Assembly (NCBI RefSeq): GCF_029223255.1
Contig: NZ_JARHUC010000004.1
Location: 434,001 to 498,000, forward strand
DNA: 64,000 nt
Source: Albimonas marina
Lineage (GTDB): Bacteria > Pseudomonadota > Alphaproteobacteria > Rhodobacterales > Rhodobacteraceae
Reading direction: 5' to 3'
The translations under genes were made by a program, and so were the position numbers. Shown here one piece after another: positions 1-7,501 of the stretch. Within the stretch, counting starts at the first letter, position 1, and the number at the start of each line of letters is the position of its first letter. The notes under the pieces were generated by a model. That model was not told the origin of the DNA. It was given only the letters and a program-made list of their open reading frames with translations, and did not search any database.

Positions 1-1
1 C

Positions 2-646
2 GAGGATACGGGCGTCGACTACCTCAAGGTCGTGCACGGGGAGCAGTCGCTGAGCCTGCATGCGCCGCTGCCGGTCGCCGCGACCGTGGTGGGCAAGACG
101 CGCGTGGCCGAGATCGTCGACAAGGGCGAGGGCCGCGGCGCCCTGCTGGTGGGCGAGCGCGAGATCACCGACAAGGCCACCGGCACGCTGCTGGCCACCG
201 TGCGCCAGACCATCTTCGCGCGCGCCGACGGCGGCTTCGGCGGGCCGAGCGAGGCCTCGCGCAAGCCCGCGAAGATGCCCGAGCGGGCGCCGGACCTGAC
301 CATCGTGCGCGACACCCGCCCCGAGCAGGCGCTGATCTACCGCCTGTCGGGCGACTACAACCCGCTGCACGCCGACCCGCGGGTGGCCGAGAAGGCGGGC
401 TTCCCGCGGCCGATCCTGCACGGGCTGTGCACCTTCGGGATCGGCGGCTACGCGGTGCTGAAGGGCGCCTGCGGGCTCGACCCGGCGAAGCTGAAGCGGC
501 TGGACGCGCGCTTCACCTCGCCCGTTTTCCCGGGCGAGACGCTGGAGACCGACATCTGGCTGGAGGGCGCCGAGGCGTTCTTCCGCGTGCGCGTGCCGGC
601 GCGGGAGAAGGTGGCGCTCGACAACGGCTACGCCGTGATCGGCTGA
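2..646 (+). CDS. MaoC-like (R)-specific enoyl-CoA hydratase, 5' partial
   Basis: The reading frame is already open at the left edge, so the N-terminus lies outside the window. The visible 214 residues are the C-terminal part of a hot-dog-fold hydratase of the hydratase-2/MaoC family. The decisive segment is YRLSGDYNPLHADP, near residue 114 of the visible part, which holds the family's catalytic Asp and His, followed by GFPRPILHGLCTFG. The family adds water to trans-2-enoyl-CoA esters. It is followed after 71 bases by a DUF35 protein and then a thiolase-like protein in the same direction, so it is probably the first visible gene of a beta-oxidation-like or retro-aldol operon. The acyl chain it handles cannot be told from the sequence. 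Confidence 0.85.
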   Translation, partial: EDTGVDYLKVVHGEQSLSLHAPLPVAATVVGKTRVAEIVDKGEGRGALLVGEREITDKATGTLLATVRQTIFARADGGFGGPSEASRKPAKMPERAPDLTIVRDTRPEQALIYRLSGDYNPLHADPRVAEKAGFPRPILHGLCTFGIGGYAVLKGACGLDPAKLKRLDARFTSPVFPGETLETDIWLEGAEAFFRVRVPAREKVALDNGYAVIG

Positions 647-717
647 GCGGGTCCGCGCGCGGGGGCGAGGTCCCCTGCGCGCGGCCCGAAAAACCAAGAA
701 CGACAAGGAGGGAACGC

Positions 718-1086
718 ATGTCCCAGGAGATCCGGCCCGAGGCCGACTTCCAGGCGCACCTCGCCGAGGGGCGCTTCATGATCCTGCGCGCGAAGGGCTC
801 CGGCCGCTGCTTCTGGCCGCCCCGGGTGGCCGAGCCGCGCACCGGCGACACCGATCTGGAGTGGGTCGAGGCGAGCGGCGACGGCGTGGTCTACTCGACC
901 ACCGTGATGCGCCCGCGCCCGCCGGCGGCGGCCTACAACGTGGCGCTGATCGACCTCGCCGAAGGCGCGCGGATGATGTCGCGGGTCGAGGGGCCGGCGC
1001 CCGAGGACGTCGCCATCGGCATGAAGGTGAAGGCGCGGATCGCGCAAGGCGAGGACGGCCCGCTGGTCGTCTTCGATCCCGCGTGA
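718..1086 (+). CDS. DUF35 OB-fold protein without zinc-ribbon cysteines
   Basis: A 122-residue protein of the DUF35 (rubredoxin-like zinc ribbon plus OB-fold) family, preceded by an AAGGAGGG ribosome site. Family members bind acyl-CoA and act as obligate partners of thiolase-like proteins. The OB part is recognisable from the WPPRVAEPRTG stretch and the following VYSTTVMRP strand. The N-terminal zinc ribbon normally carries two CxxC pairs, but this protein has a single cysteine (GRCFWPP), so the zinc site appears lost. It lies 11 bases before the thiolase-like gene, which supports a binary complex. A role as a retro-aldolase or thiolase partner is inferred from this family pairing. Confidence 0.8.
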   Translation: MSQEIRPEADFQAHLAEGRFMILRAKGSGRCFWPPRVAEPRTGDTDLEWVEASGDGVVYSTTVMRPRPPAAAYNVALIDLAEGARMMSRVEGPAPEDVAIGMKVKARIAQGEDGPLVVFDPA

Positions 1087-1097
1087 AGGAGGGCGAC

Positions 1098-2249
1098 ATG
1101 ACCGGATTTCCCCGCGGACGCACCGCCATCGTCTCGGCCGTCACCCATGGCATGGGCGAATGCCCGGGCTTCCACGAGACCGACCTCGCCGCCGCGGCGG
1201 CGGTGAAGGCGCTGAAGAAGGTCGGGCTGACGCCGGCCGAGGTCGACGGGCTGTGGATCGCCCAGCCGACCGACATGCTGGCGGGGCTGAGCTTCGCGCA
1301 ATACCTTGGAATCCATCCGAAAATCACGGGAAACAACCGGGTCGGCGGGTCCTCGTTCCTCACCCACATGCACGAGGCGGCGCTGGCGCTGGACGCGGGG
1401 CTGATCGACGTGGCGCTGATCGCCTACGGGTCGAACCAGCGCAGCTCGACCGGCAAGCTGGTCTCGACCGCGCGGCCCGATCCCTGGGACGGGCCCTACA
1501 AGCCGGTGCTGCCGGTCGCGGCCTACGCCTTCGCCGCCGCCCGGCACATGCACCAGTACGGCACCACGCCCGAGCAGCTGGCCGAGGTCGCGGTAGCGGC
1601 GCGGGGGTGGGCGAAGCTGAACCCGGATGCGTTCATGCGGGGCGACCTGACGGTGGACGACGTGCTGTCGGCGCGGCGGGTGGCCGATCCGCTGGGTGTG
1701 CGCGACTGCTGCCTGGTGACCGACGGGGCGGCGGCGATCGTGATGACCCGCGCCGACCGGGCGAAGGACCTGACCAAGACCCCGGCCCACGTGCTGGGGA
1801 TCGCGGCGGCGACCACGCACATGCAGGTGAGCTCGATGGCGGACCTGACGGTCTCGGCCGCCGCCGAGTCCGGGCCGCGGGCGATGGCGCAGGCCGGCGT
1901 GAAGCCCGCCGACTTCGACGTGGTGGAGCTCTACGACGCCTTCTCGATCAACACCTTGCTGTTCCTCGAGGATCTCGGCTTCTGCAAGAAGGGCGAGGGC
2001 GGGGACTTCGTCTCGGGCGGCCGGATCGCGCCGGGGGGCGAGCTGCCGGTGAACACCAACGGCGGCGGGCTGAGCTGCGTGCATCCCGGCATGTACGGCC
2101 TGTTCACCGTGGTCGAGGCGGTGGAGCAGCTGATGGGCGCGGCCGGCGAGCGGCAGGTGGAGGGCGCGAAGCTGGCCCTGAGCCACGCCAACGGCGGCTT
2201 CCTGTCGAGCCAGGTGACCGCCGTCCTGGGCGCGCCCGAGACGGTCTGA
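1098..2249 (+). CDS. Thiolase-like protein (SCP-x/lipid-transfer type) lacking the nucleophilic cysteine
   Basis: 383 residues with thiolase fold landmarks: VELYDAFSIN near residue 277 where true thiolases have the NEAF-type block, and GGGLSCVHPGMYG near residue 317 with the His-containing loop. At the place of the usual VNxxCxSG nucleophile (about residue 84) the sequence reads VGGSSFLTHM, with no cysteine. This pattern belongs to thiolase-like proteins paired with DUF35 partners, including the Ltp2-type aldolases of steroid side-chain degradation. It may therefore cleave a beta-hydroxyacyl-CoA by retro-aldol chemistry instead of performing thiolysis. The start at 1098 has AAGGAGGG seven bases upstream. 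The gene ends before a strong hairpin. Confidence 0.82.
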   Translation: MTGFPRGRTAIVSAVTHGMGECPGFHETDLAAAAAVKALKKVGLTPAEVDGLWIAQPTDMLAGLSFAQYLGIHPKITGNNRVGGSSFLTHMHEAALALDAGLIDVALIAYGSNQRSSTGKLVSTARPDPWDGPYKPVLPVAAYAFAAARHMHQYGTTPEQLAEVAVAARGWAKLNPDAFMRGDLTVDDVLSARRVADPLGVRDCCLVTDGAAAIVMTRADRAKDLTKTPAHVLGIAAATTHMQVSSMADLTVSAAAESGPRAMAQAGVKPADFDVVELYDAFSINTLLFLEDLGFCKKGEGGDFVSGGRIAPGGELPVNTNGGGLSCVHPGMYGLFTVVEAVEQLMGAAGERQVEGAKLALSHANGGFLSSQVTAVLGAPETV

Positions 2250-2327
2250 GGCCGCGCTCCGGGCCCCCGGAGCGCGTGCACCATTCGTGCAGACGGATGT
2301 GCAGACGTCCGTCCCGAATTGAGACAA

Positions 2328-2359
2328 GCGCCCCGGCGGGACCCCTCCCGCCGGGGCGC
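2328..2359. terminator. Bidirectional terminator hairpin
   Basis: A perfect 13-bp inverted repeat (2328-2340 and 2347-2359, arms GCGCCCCGGCGGG and its complement) with a six-base loop. It lies between the convergent thiolase-like gene and the SDR gene. There is no clear T-run on the plus side and a moderately T-rich tail (CTTGTCTCAATT) on the minus side. Confidence 0.75.
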
Positions 2360-2366
2360 GGCCGTC

Positions 2367-3155
2367 TCAGGTGTCGATCGAGGGGGCGAGCTGGGCGTTC
2401 ACGATGCCGCCGTCCACGGTCAGGGTGTTCCCCACGATGTAGTCGCCCGAGCGGGCGGCGAGGTAGAGCGCGGCCGCGCCGATGTCCTCCTCGTTCCCGA
2501 TCCGCTTCGAGGGGATGCGGCGGGAGACGACGTCGGCATGGTCGCGGGCGGCGGTGTTCATGTCGGACGCGAAGGCGCCGGGGGCGATGGCGGTGACGTT
2601 GATCTGGTCCTCGATCAGCTTCGCCGCGACCCGGCGGGTGAGGTAGATCAGCCCCGCCTTCGAGGCGTGGTAGGCGTAGGTGTCCCACGGGTTCAGGCGC
2701 TGGCCGTCGATGGAGGCGATGTTGATGACCTTCGAGGGGCGCGAGGGCCCCGCGTTGACCTTCAGCATCCCGTGCAGCTTCTGCATCAGGAAGAAGGGCG
2801 CCTTGAGGTTCACGTCCATCGACTTGTCCCAGCCCTTCTCGGAGTAGTCCTCGAACGGCTCCCCCCAGGCTACGCCGGCGTTGTTGACGAGGATGTCGAG
2901 GGCGGGCTCGCGCTCCTTGAGCTCTGCCACCAGGCGGTCGATCCCCTCGATCGTGGAGACGTCGCCGGGCAGCGCGTGGCAGGTCGGGCCCAGCGCCTCG
3001 GCCGTCTCGAGGCAGGCGGGCGCCTTGCGGGAGGTGACGTAGACCTTCGCCCCGGCCGCGACGTAGGTCGCGGCGATGATCCGGCCGAGCCCGCGCGAGC
3101 CGCCGGTGACGAGGGCGACGCGGCCTTCGAGCGAGAAGAGCGTGGCGAGATCCAT
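2367..3155 (-). CDS. SDR family NAD(P)-dependent oxidoreductase
   Basis: 262 residues forming a classical short-chain dehydrogenase. The cofactor motif TGGSRGLG is at residues 17-24, NNAG at 91-94, and the catalytic Ser148, Tyr162 and Lys166 (YHASK) are all present; the C-terminus ends in LTVDGGI. The overall pattern resembles gluconate 5-dehydrogenase or 3-oxoacyl-ACP reductase types, but the substrate is not fixed by the sequence. The start at 3155 is chosen because AGGAGG lies a few bases upstream; the longer open frame above it is low-complexity intergenic DNA. It is a single-gene unit between a terminator and a long G-rich spacer that contains a 14-bp palindrome. Confidence 0.9.
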   Translation of the reverse strand: MDLATLFSLEGRVALVTGGSRGLGRIIAATYVAAGAKVYVTSRKAPACLETAEALGPTCHALPGDVSTIEGIDRLVAELKEREPALDILVNNAGVAWGEPFEDYSEKGWDKSMDVNLKAPFFLMQKLHGMLKVNAGPSRPSKVINIASIDGQRLNPWDTYAYHASKAGLIYLTRRVAAKLIEDQINVTAIAPGAFASDMNTAARDHADVVSRRIPSKRIGNEEDIGAAALYLAARSGDYIVGNTLTVDGGIVNAQLAPSIDT

Positions 3156-3203
3156 GGCGTTCCTCCTGGCCGGTCGTGCGCGCCGGCGGTTCGTGTTCCC
3201 TGT

Positions 3204-3217
3204 CGACCGGCCGGTCG
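3204..3217. promoter_or_regulatory. 14-bp palindrome upstream of SDR gene, possible operator
   Basis: CGACCGGCCGGTCG is a perfect palindrome about 50 bases upstream of the SDR start codon, a usual place for a repressor site. The same core CGGCCGGTCGG occurs at 54746-54756, about 65 bases upstream of the CaiB/BaiF gene. The binding protein is unknown. Confidence 0.4.
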
Positions 3218-3250
3218 GGGCCGGGGGTCGGCTCCGGTTGTAGAGCGGAC

Positions 3251-3292
3251 GGGAGCAGGGGGACAGGGGGGAGGGGGACAGGGGGGGAGGGG
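3251..3292 (+). repeat. G-tract tandem repeat with G-quadruplex potential
   Basis: Six runs of 3 to 7 G separated by ACA, A or AGCA. A unit of about 15 bases (GGGGGACAGGGGGGA) occurs twice in tandem with one extra G in the second copy. On the plus strand this meets the sequence rule for an intramolecular G-quadruplex. It lies about 100 bases upstream of the SDR start. Confidence 0.6.
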
Positions 3293-3331
3293 ACCGGCCG
3301 AGCGCTTCGCCCGCCTGCGGGGTCGCCGGGC

Positions 3332-3378
3332 GCTCTGCCGGCCGCTGCGCGGACGGGACGCCCGCCCGCCGACCCCGG
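3332..3378. repeat. 47-bp intergenic repeat, copy A
   Basis: This block matches 19896-19942 with three mismatches over 47 bases; the core is GCCGGCCGCTGCGCGG followed by CGGGACGCCCGCCCGCC. Both copies lie outside genes, so they may belong to a dispersed intergenic family. Confidence 0.6.
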
Positions 3379-3575
3379 CGCGGCAGGGCGGCGGGGCGCG
3401 GCCGCAAGGGGCGCGCGGCCCTGCGGGGGAGCGGAGCCTCGCGGGGCGGCGACGCGGCGCCCTCCCGGGACCCGCGTGCGGAGTTGGGGCCGGGCGGAGG
3501 CGCGCCGGGATGGGCGCAGGTCGCCGAGGGCTCCAGCCGGAACCAGCGCCCGGCCGGGGCCGCCGCCGCCCCGGT

Positions 3576-5858
3576 TCAGGCGGCGGCGGTCCGCAGGGCC
3601 TGCCAGACCCGGTCGGGGGTGACGGGCATGTCCAGCGCCTCGACCCCGCGGGGGGCGAGGGCGTCCATCACCGCGTTCATCACCGTGGGCAGGGCGCCGA
3701 TGGTGCCGGCCTCGCCCACGCCCTTCGCGCCCAGCTCGTTGGTGGGGGACGGGATCTCGAGATTGTCGAGCGCGGCGGCGGCGGGCAGCAGGTCGGCCCG
3801 CGGCATGTAGTAGTCCATGAAGGTCGCGGTCAGGAACTGGCCCTCGGCGTCGTAGACGCAGCGCTCGCCGAAGACCTGGCCCAGGCCCTGCATCAGCCCG
3901 CCCCAGACCTGCCCCGCCACCAGCGTGCCGTTCACCACCACCCCGCAGTCGTCGAGGGCGGCGTAGCGCTCGAGCGTTACGACCCCGGTCTCGGGGTCGA
4001 TCTCCACCTCGGCCACGTGCAGGCCGGAGGGGAAGTTGCGGGGGCTGGGAAGCTCCACCGTGGTGTCAAGCGCGCCGGGGTGGGCGGCCGCGATCTCCAT
4101 CAGCCCCAGCGTGCGGTTGGAGGCGCGGGAGCGGAACTCGCCGTCGGCGTAGTCGAGGTCGTCGGGCGCCACGTCCATCTCCTGCGCCGCGAGGTCCTTC
4201 GCCTTGGCGACGACCTGGCGGGCGCATTCCACCAGCACCGAGCCCTGGGACATCAGCGTGCGCGAGCCGAAGGCGCCGGCGCCCTTCTTCGCGGGCCCGC
4301 CGTTGCGCTGGAGGCTGAGGCTGATCCGCTCGGGATCGATCTCGAGCCGCGAGGCGACGAGTTCCGGGAACACCGTCTCATGCCCCTGGCCGGAGGCGAC
4401 GGCGAGCTCATGGAGCAGGATCGCGCCGTCGGCCTCGAAGGTGATCGCGGCCTCGTCGGAGGGGAGCACCCCGCCCGAGGGCTCGACGAAGAGCGCGCAG
4501 CCGATGCCGCGCAGGCGGCCCTGCGCCTCGGAGGCGGCGCGGCGGGCGGCGAAGCCGTCCCAGTCCGCGAGGCCGAGGCCGCGGTCGAGCATCTGGGGCA
4601 GGTCGCCGCTGTCGTAGGCGCTGGGCATCGGGGCGGTGGGAATCGGGTAGGGGTAGGCGTCGGCCGGGATCGCGTTCAGGCGGCGCAGCGCGATGCGGTC
4701 GAGGCCGGTCCTGCGGGCGGCCTCGTCCACCAGCCGCTCGACGATGTAGGCCATCTCGGGCCGGGCGGCGCCGCGGTAGGCGGCCATCGGGGTCTTGTTG
4801 GTGACGCAGAGGCGCACGCGCCCGTCGATGGCGGGGATGCGGTAGGCGCCGGTCGCCATCATCGCCGCGTTCATCACCGAGGTCAGGGGCCCGGCCGAGC
4901 AGGGATGCGAGCCGAGGTCCGCGATCCAGTCGTGGCTGAGCGCGAGGAAGCGGCCCTCGGCGTCGAGCGCGAGTTCGGCTTCCATCACGATGCCGCGGCC
5001 CATGTAGTCGCTGACCATCGTCTCGGAGCGGGTCGAGAGCCATTTGACCGGCCGCCCCAGGGTGCGGGAGGCGAGCGCGATGGCGATGTATTCGGGGTAG
5101 GCGTCGCCGCGCACGCCGAAGGCGCCGCCCACGTCCTCGGCGAAGACGCGCACCTTCTCGGGCGGCAGACCGGTGGCGAAGACCAGCCCGTCGCGCTGGC
5201 CCTGCATGCCCTGGCTGGGGGCGTGGAGCTCCAGCACGCCGTCCTCGGTCCAGGTGGCGACGGCGGCCTTGGGCTCCATCGGGTTGGCGACGACCCGCTC
5301 GGAGGTCAGCGCGATGCGCACGCGGTGGGGGGCGGTGGCGAAGGCCTCTGTCACCGCGTCAGGGTCGCCGAACCGGTATTCGAAGGGACGATTGCCGGGG
5401 ATCGCGTCGTGGAGCTGCGGGGCGCCCTCGGCCAGCGCCGCGGCGGGGTCGACGACGGCGTCGAGGGGCTCGATCTCCACCTCGGCGAGCTCCAGCGCGT
5501 CGCGGGCCTGGGTCTCGGTGTCGGCGATCACCACGGCCAGCGGCTCGCCGACGTGGCGCACGCGCTCGTAGGCGAAGACGGCGGATTCGGGGGCGAGCAT
5601 CGGGCCGTCGTAGCCGGGGAAGGGCATCGCGGCGGCGGTGCGCCGCCAGCCGGCGGCGAGGACGTCGTCCTGGGTGAGCACCAGGCGCACGCCGTCGGCC
5701 TCGCGCACCGCGTCGAGGTTCAGCGAGGCGATGCGCCCGTGGGCGTGGTCCGAGCGCAGGAAGACCGCGCGCAGCTGGCCGGGGAAGGAGACGTCGTCGG
5801 TGTACCGCCCGCGGCCGGTGGTCAGCCGCGGATCCTCGCGTCGGCCCTGGTAGGTCAT
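3576..5858 (-). CDS. Xanthine dehydrogenase family molybdopterin-binding (large) subunit, orphan
   Basis: 760 residues, the usual size for the molybdenum subunit of CoxL/aldehyde-oxidase-like hydroxylases. Visible landmarks are DVGGAFG around the Mo-pterin site, the active-site loop AAYRGAARPE, GQGHET and the catalytic Glu in GVGEAG near the C-terminus. The loop lacks the AYRCSFR signature of true CO dehydrogenases, so another oxidised substrate is expected. No gene for the 2Fe-2S or FAD subunits is adjacent: the neighbours are an SDR and a sugar-acid operon. I chose the ATG at 5858 because AGAGGGA lies upstream and the family N-terminus starts nearby; an upstream start at 5894 adds 12 residues. 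Confidence 0.87.
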   Translation of the reverse strand: MTYQGRREDPRLTTGRGRYTDDVSFPGQLRAVFLRSDHAHGRIASLNLDAVREADGVRLVLTQDDVLAAGWRRTAAAMPFPGYDGPMLAPESAVFAYERVRHVGEPLAVVIADTETQARDALELAEVEIEPLDAVVDPAAALAEGAPQLHDAIPGNRPFEYRFGDPDAVTEAFATAPHRVRIALTSERVVANPMEPKAAVATWTEDGVLELHAPSQGMQGQRDGLVFATGLPPEKVRVFAEDVGGAFGVRGDAYPEYIAIALASRTLGRPVKWLSTRSETMVSDYMGRGIVMEAELALDAEGRFLALSHDWIADLGSHPCSAGPLTSVMNAAMMATGAYRIPAIDGRVRLCVTNKTPMAAYRGAARPEMAYIVERLVDEAARRTGLDRIALRRLNAIPADAYPYPIPTAPMPSAYDSGDLPQMLDRGLGLADWDGFAARRAASEAQGRLRGIGCALFVEPSGGVLPSDEAAITFEADGAILLHELAVASGQGHETVFPELVASRLEIDPERISLSLQRNGGPAKKGAGAFGSRTLMSQGSVLVECARQVVAKAKDLAAQEMDVAPDDLDYADGEFRSRASNRTLGLMEIAAAHPGALDTTVELPSPRNFPSGLHVAEVEIDPETGVVTLERYAALDDCGVVVNGTLVAGQVWGGLMQGLGQVFGERCVYDAEGQFLTATFMDYYMPRADLLPAAAALDNLEIPSPTNELGAKGVGEAGTIGALPTVMNAVMDALAPRGVEALDMPVTPDRVWQALRTAAA

Positions 5859-5933
5859 CCCGTTCCCTCTTCGCTGCCAGCCAAGTCCGGACATATGAAC
5901 CGGAACCGGCGCGGGAGGGAAGGGGCCGCGAGG

Positions 5934-5951
5934 GCGCCCCCCGGGGGGCGC
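5934..5951 (-). terminator. Hairpin at the end of the sugar-acid operon
   Basis: A perfect 18-base palindrome (arm GCGCCCCCC) starting three bases beyond the kdgK stop codon. It separates the sugar-acid operon from the Mo-hydroxylase gene. No T-run follows. Confidence 0.5.
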
Positions 5952-5954
5952 TTC

Positions 5955-6866
5955 TCAGCCGGCCAGTCGCGCCTCCACCGCCTCGCGGCGGGGGAGGGGG
6001 GCGACGGCGCCCCAGCCCTCGACCGAGAGGGAGGCGGCGGCGGAGGCGAAGCGGGCCGAGGCCTCGGCGTCGCCGGTCTCGAGCCAGCGGGCGAGGAAGG
6101 CGCCGTCGAAGCAGTCGCCGGCGCCGGTGGCGTCGACGGCCTGCGCCTTGCGGGCGGGGATCGAGACGCGGGCGTCGGGGGTGGCGACCATCACGCCCTC
6201 GGCGCCGAGCGTCAGGGCGACGACCTTGGCGCCGAGGGCGAGGTAGAACTCGCAGACCGCCTCGGGCGTGTCCTTGCCGGTGAGCTGCTTCGCGTCGTCG
6301 AAGCCGGGCAGGGCGATGTCGACCTTCGCCATGGCGGCGTGGATGACCTCGCGGGCGCGCTCCAGCGGCCACAGGCGAAGGCGCAGGTTGGGGTCGTAGG
6401 AGACGGGGACGCCGGCGGCGCGGGCGGCCTCGATGGCGGCGAAGCCGGCCTCGGCCGCGGTGTCGGAGATCGCCTGGGTGATGCCCGACAGGTGCAGGCA
6501 GCGGGCGGAGCGGATGGCGTCGAGCGGCAGGTCCGCGGGCGTCATCCGGGCGGCGGCGGAGCCGGCGCGGCGGTATTCGAATTCATGCCCCTCGGGGCCG
6601 TGGCGGACGAAGTAGAGGCCGGTGGGGGCCTTGTCGTCCCGGGCGACGGCGGAGGCGTCGACGCCCTCGCGGGCCCACAGCGCCGTGAGGGCGTCGCCGA
6701 AACTGTCGGCGCCCAGCCGGGTGGCGACGCCGGAGCGGGCGCCCAGCCGCGCCGCCGCGATCGCGACGTTGGAGACGTCGCCCCCGAAACCCTCCAGCCA
6801 GCGGCCGGGCTCGGTCTCGTTGAACTCGACGAGGGGTTCGCCGAGGCAGAGCAGGTCCAGTCCCAT
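5955..6866 (-). CDS. kdgK: 2-keto-3-deoxygluconate kinase (PfkB family)
   Basis: 303 residues of the ribokinase/PfkB family. The N-terminal GE..VEF..T block, the GGDVSNVA sugar-binding motif at 28-35 and the DATGAGD motif at 245-251 with catalytic Asp251 are intact. KDG kinases phosphorylate 2-keto-3-deoxygluconate to KDPG in the cytoplasm. The assignment rests on similarity to KdgK plus the context: it is the last gene of an operon with two sugar-acid dehydratases and a KDPGal-type aldolase. Its start overlaps the aldolase stop by one base (TGATG), indicating translational coupling. A second kinase of a different fold (DgoK) lies two genes upstream. Confidence 0.88.
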   Translation of the reverse strand: MGLDLLCLGEPLVEFNETEPGRWLEGFGGDVSNVAIAAARLGARSGVATRLGADSFGDALTALWAREGVDASAVARDDKAPTGLYFVRHGPEGHEFEYRRAGSAAARMTPADLPLDAIRSARCLHLSGITQAISDTAAEAGFAAIEAARAAGVPVSYDPNLRLRLWPLERAREVIHAAMAKVDIALPGFDDAKQLTGKDTPEAVCEFYLALGAKVVALTLGAEGVMVATPDARVSIPARKAQAVDATGAGDCFDGAFLARWLETGDAEASARFASAAASLSVEGWGAVAPLPRREAVEARLAG

Positions 6867-7501
6867 CAGGCGGCCTCGCGGGCCGCGCGCACGGCGGCGA
6901 CGAGCTGGGCGGCGACGATTCCGACCTCGGAAGCCGGGCGGCCGGGCTTGTAGAGGGCCGAGCCGATGCCCGCGCCGTCGGCGCCGGCCTCCATGAACTC
7001 GGCGAGGTTGGCGACGCCCACGCCCCCGGTCACCACGATGCGGGCCGAGGCGGGCAGGACGGCGCGGATCGCCTTGATGAACTTCGGCGCGATGGCGTCG
7101 CCCGGGAAGATCTTGAGGCAGTCGGCGCCGGCGTCCAGCGCCGCGAAGGCCTCCGAGGGCGTGAATACGCCGGGGCAGGAGACGAGGCCGAGGCGCTTGG
7201 TGGCGCGCACGACCTCGGCGTTGAAGTTGGGGGAGACGATGATGCGCCCGCCCGCATCCGCCGTGCGCTGCACCTGCTCGGGCGTCAGGACGGTGCCGGC
7301 GCCGATCAGGCAGGTCTCGCCATGGGCGTCGGCGAGCTGGCGGATGGTGTCGTAGGGCTCGGGCGAGTTCAGCGGCGCCTCGAGGATCGAGAAGCCGGCG
7401 TCGACCAGCGCCTTGCCGACGGGCAGCGCCTCGGGCGGGGCGATGCCGCGCAGGATGGCGATCAGCGGCAGGCGGTCGAGGGCGGCGTCGAGGGGGATCA
7501 T
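6866..7501 (-). CDS. dgoA: 2-dehydro-3-deoxy-6-phosphogalactonate aldolase
   Basis: 211 residues, a class I KDPG/KDPGal aldolase. LIAILRGI at the N-terminus, Glu41 in EAPLNSP, GAGTVL near 67-72 and the Schiff-base Lys130 in CLKIFPG are all present. The EAPLNSP motif favours the DgoA (KDPGal) branch, which can also cleave KDPG. Products are pyruvate and glyceraldehyde 3-phosphate. It overlaps dgoK by one base upstream and kdgK by one base downstream, so the three genes form a coupled kinase-aldolase-kinase set. Confidence 0.9.
   Translation of the reverse strand: MIPLDAALDRLPLIAILRGIAPPEALPVGKALVDAGFSILEAPLNSPEPYDTIRQLADAHGETCLIGAGTVLTPEQVQRTADAGGRIIVSPNFNAEVVRATKRLGLVSCPGVFTPSEAFAALDAGADCLKIFPGDAIAPKFIKAIRAVLPASARIVVTGGVGVANLAEFMEAGADGAGIGSALYKPGRPASEVGIVAAQLVAAVRAAREAA

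Larger units (their letters stand above)
3156..3575. other. 420-bp non-coding spacer between SDR gene and Mo-hydroxylase gene
   Basis: No convincing gene on either strand. It holds, in order, the SDR ribosome site, a perfect palindrome at 3204-3217, G-tracts with an imperfect tandem repeat at 3251-3292, a 47-bp sequence repeated near 19.9 kb, and a 7-bp-stem hairpin (3554-3574) just after the Mo-hydroxylase stop codon that may end its transcript. Confidence 0.6.

Noticed and set aside
3251-3292. CRISPR-like or VNTR array
   Set aside because: There are only two short imperfect units of simple G-rich sequence and no spacers, so it is listed only as a G-tract repeat.
3576-5858. Aerobic CO dehydrogenase large subunit (coxL)
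   Set aside because: The AYRCSFR signature with the copper-binding cysteine is absent and the partner subunits are missing.
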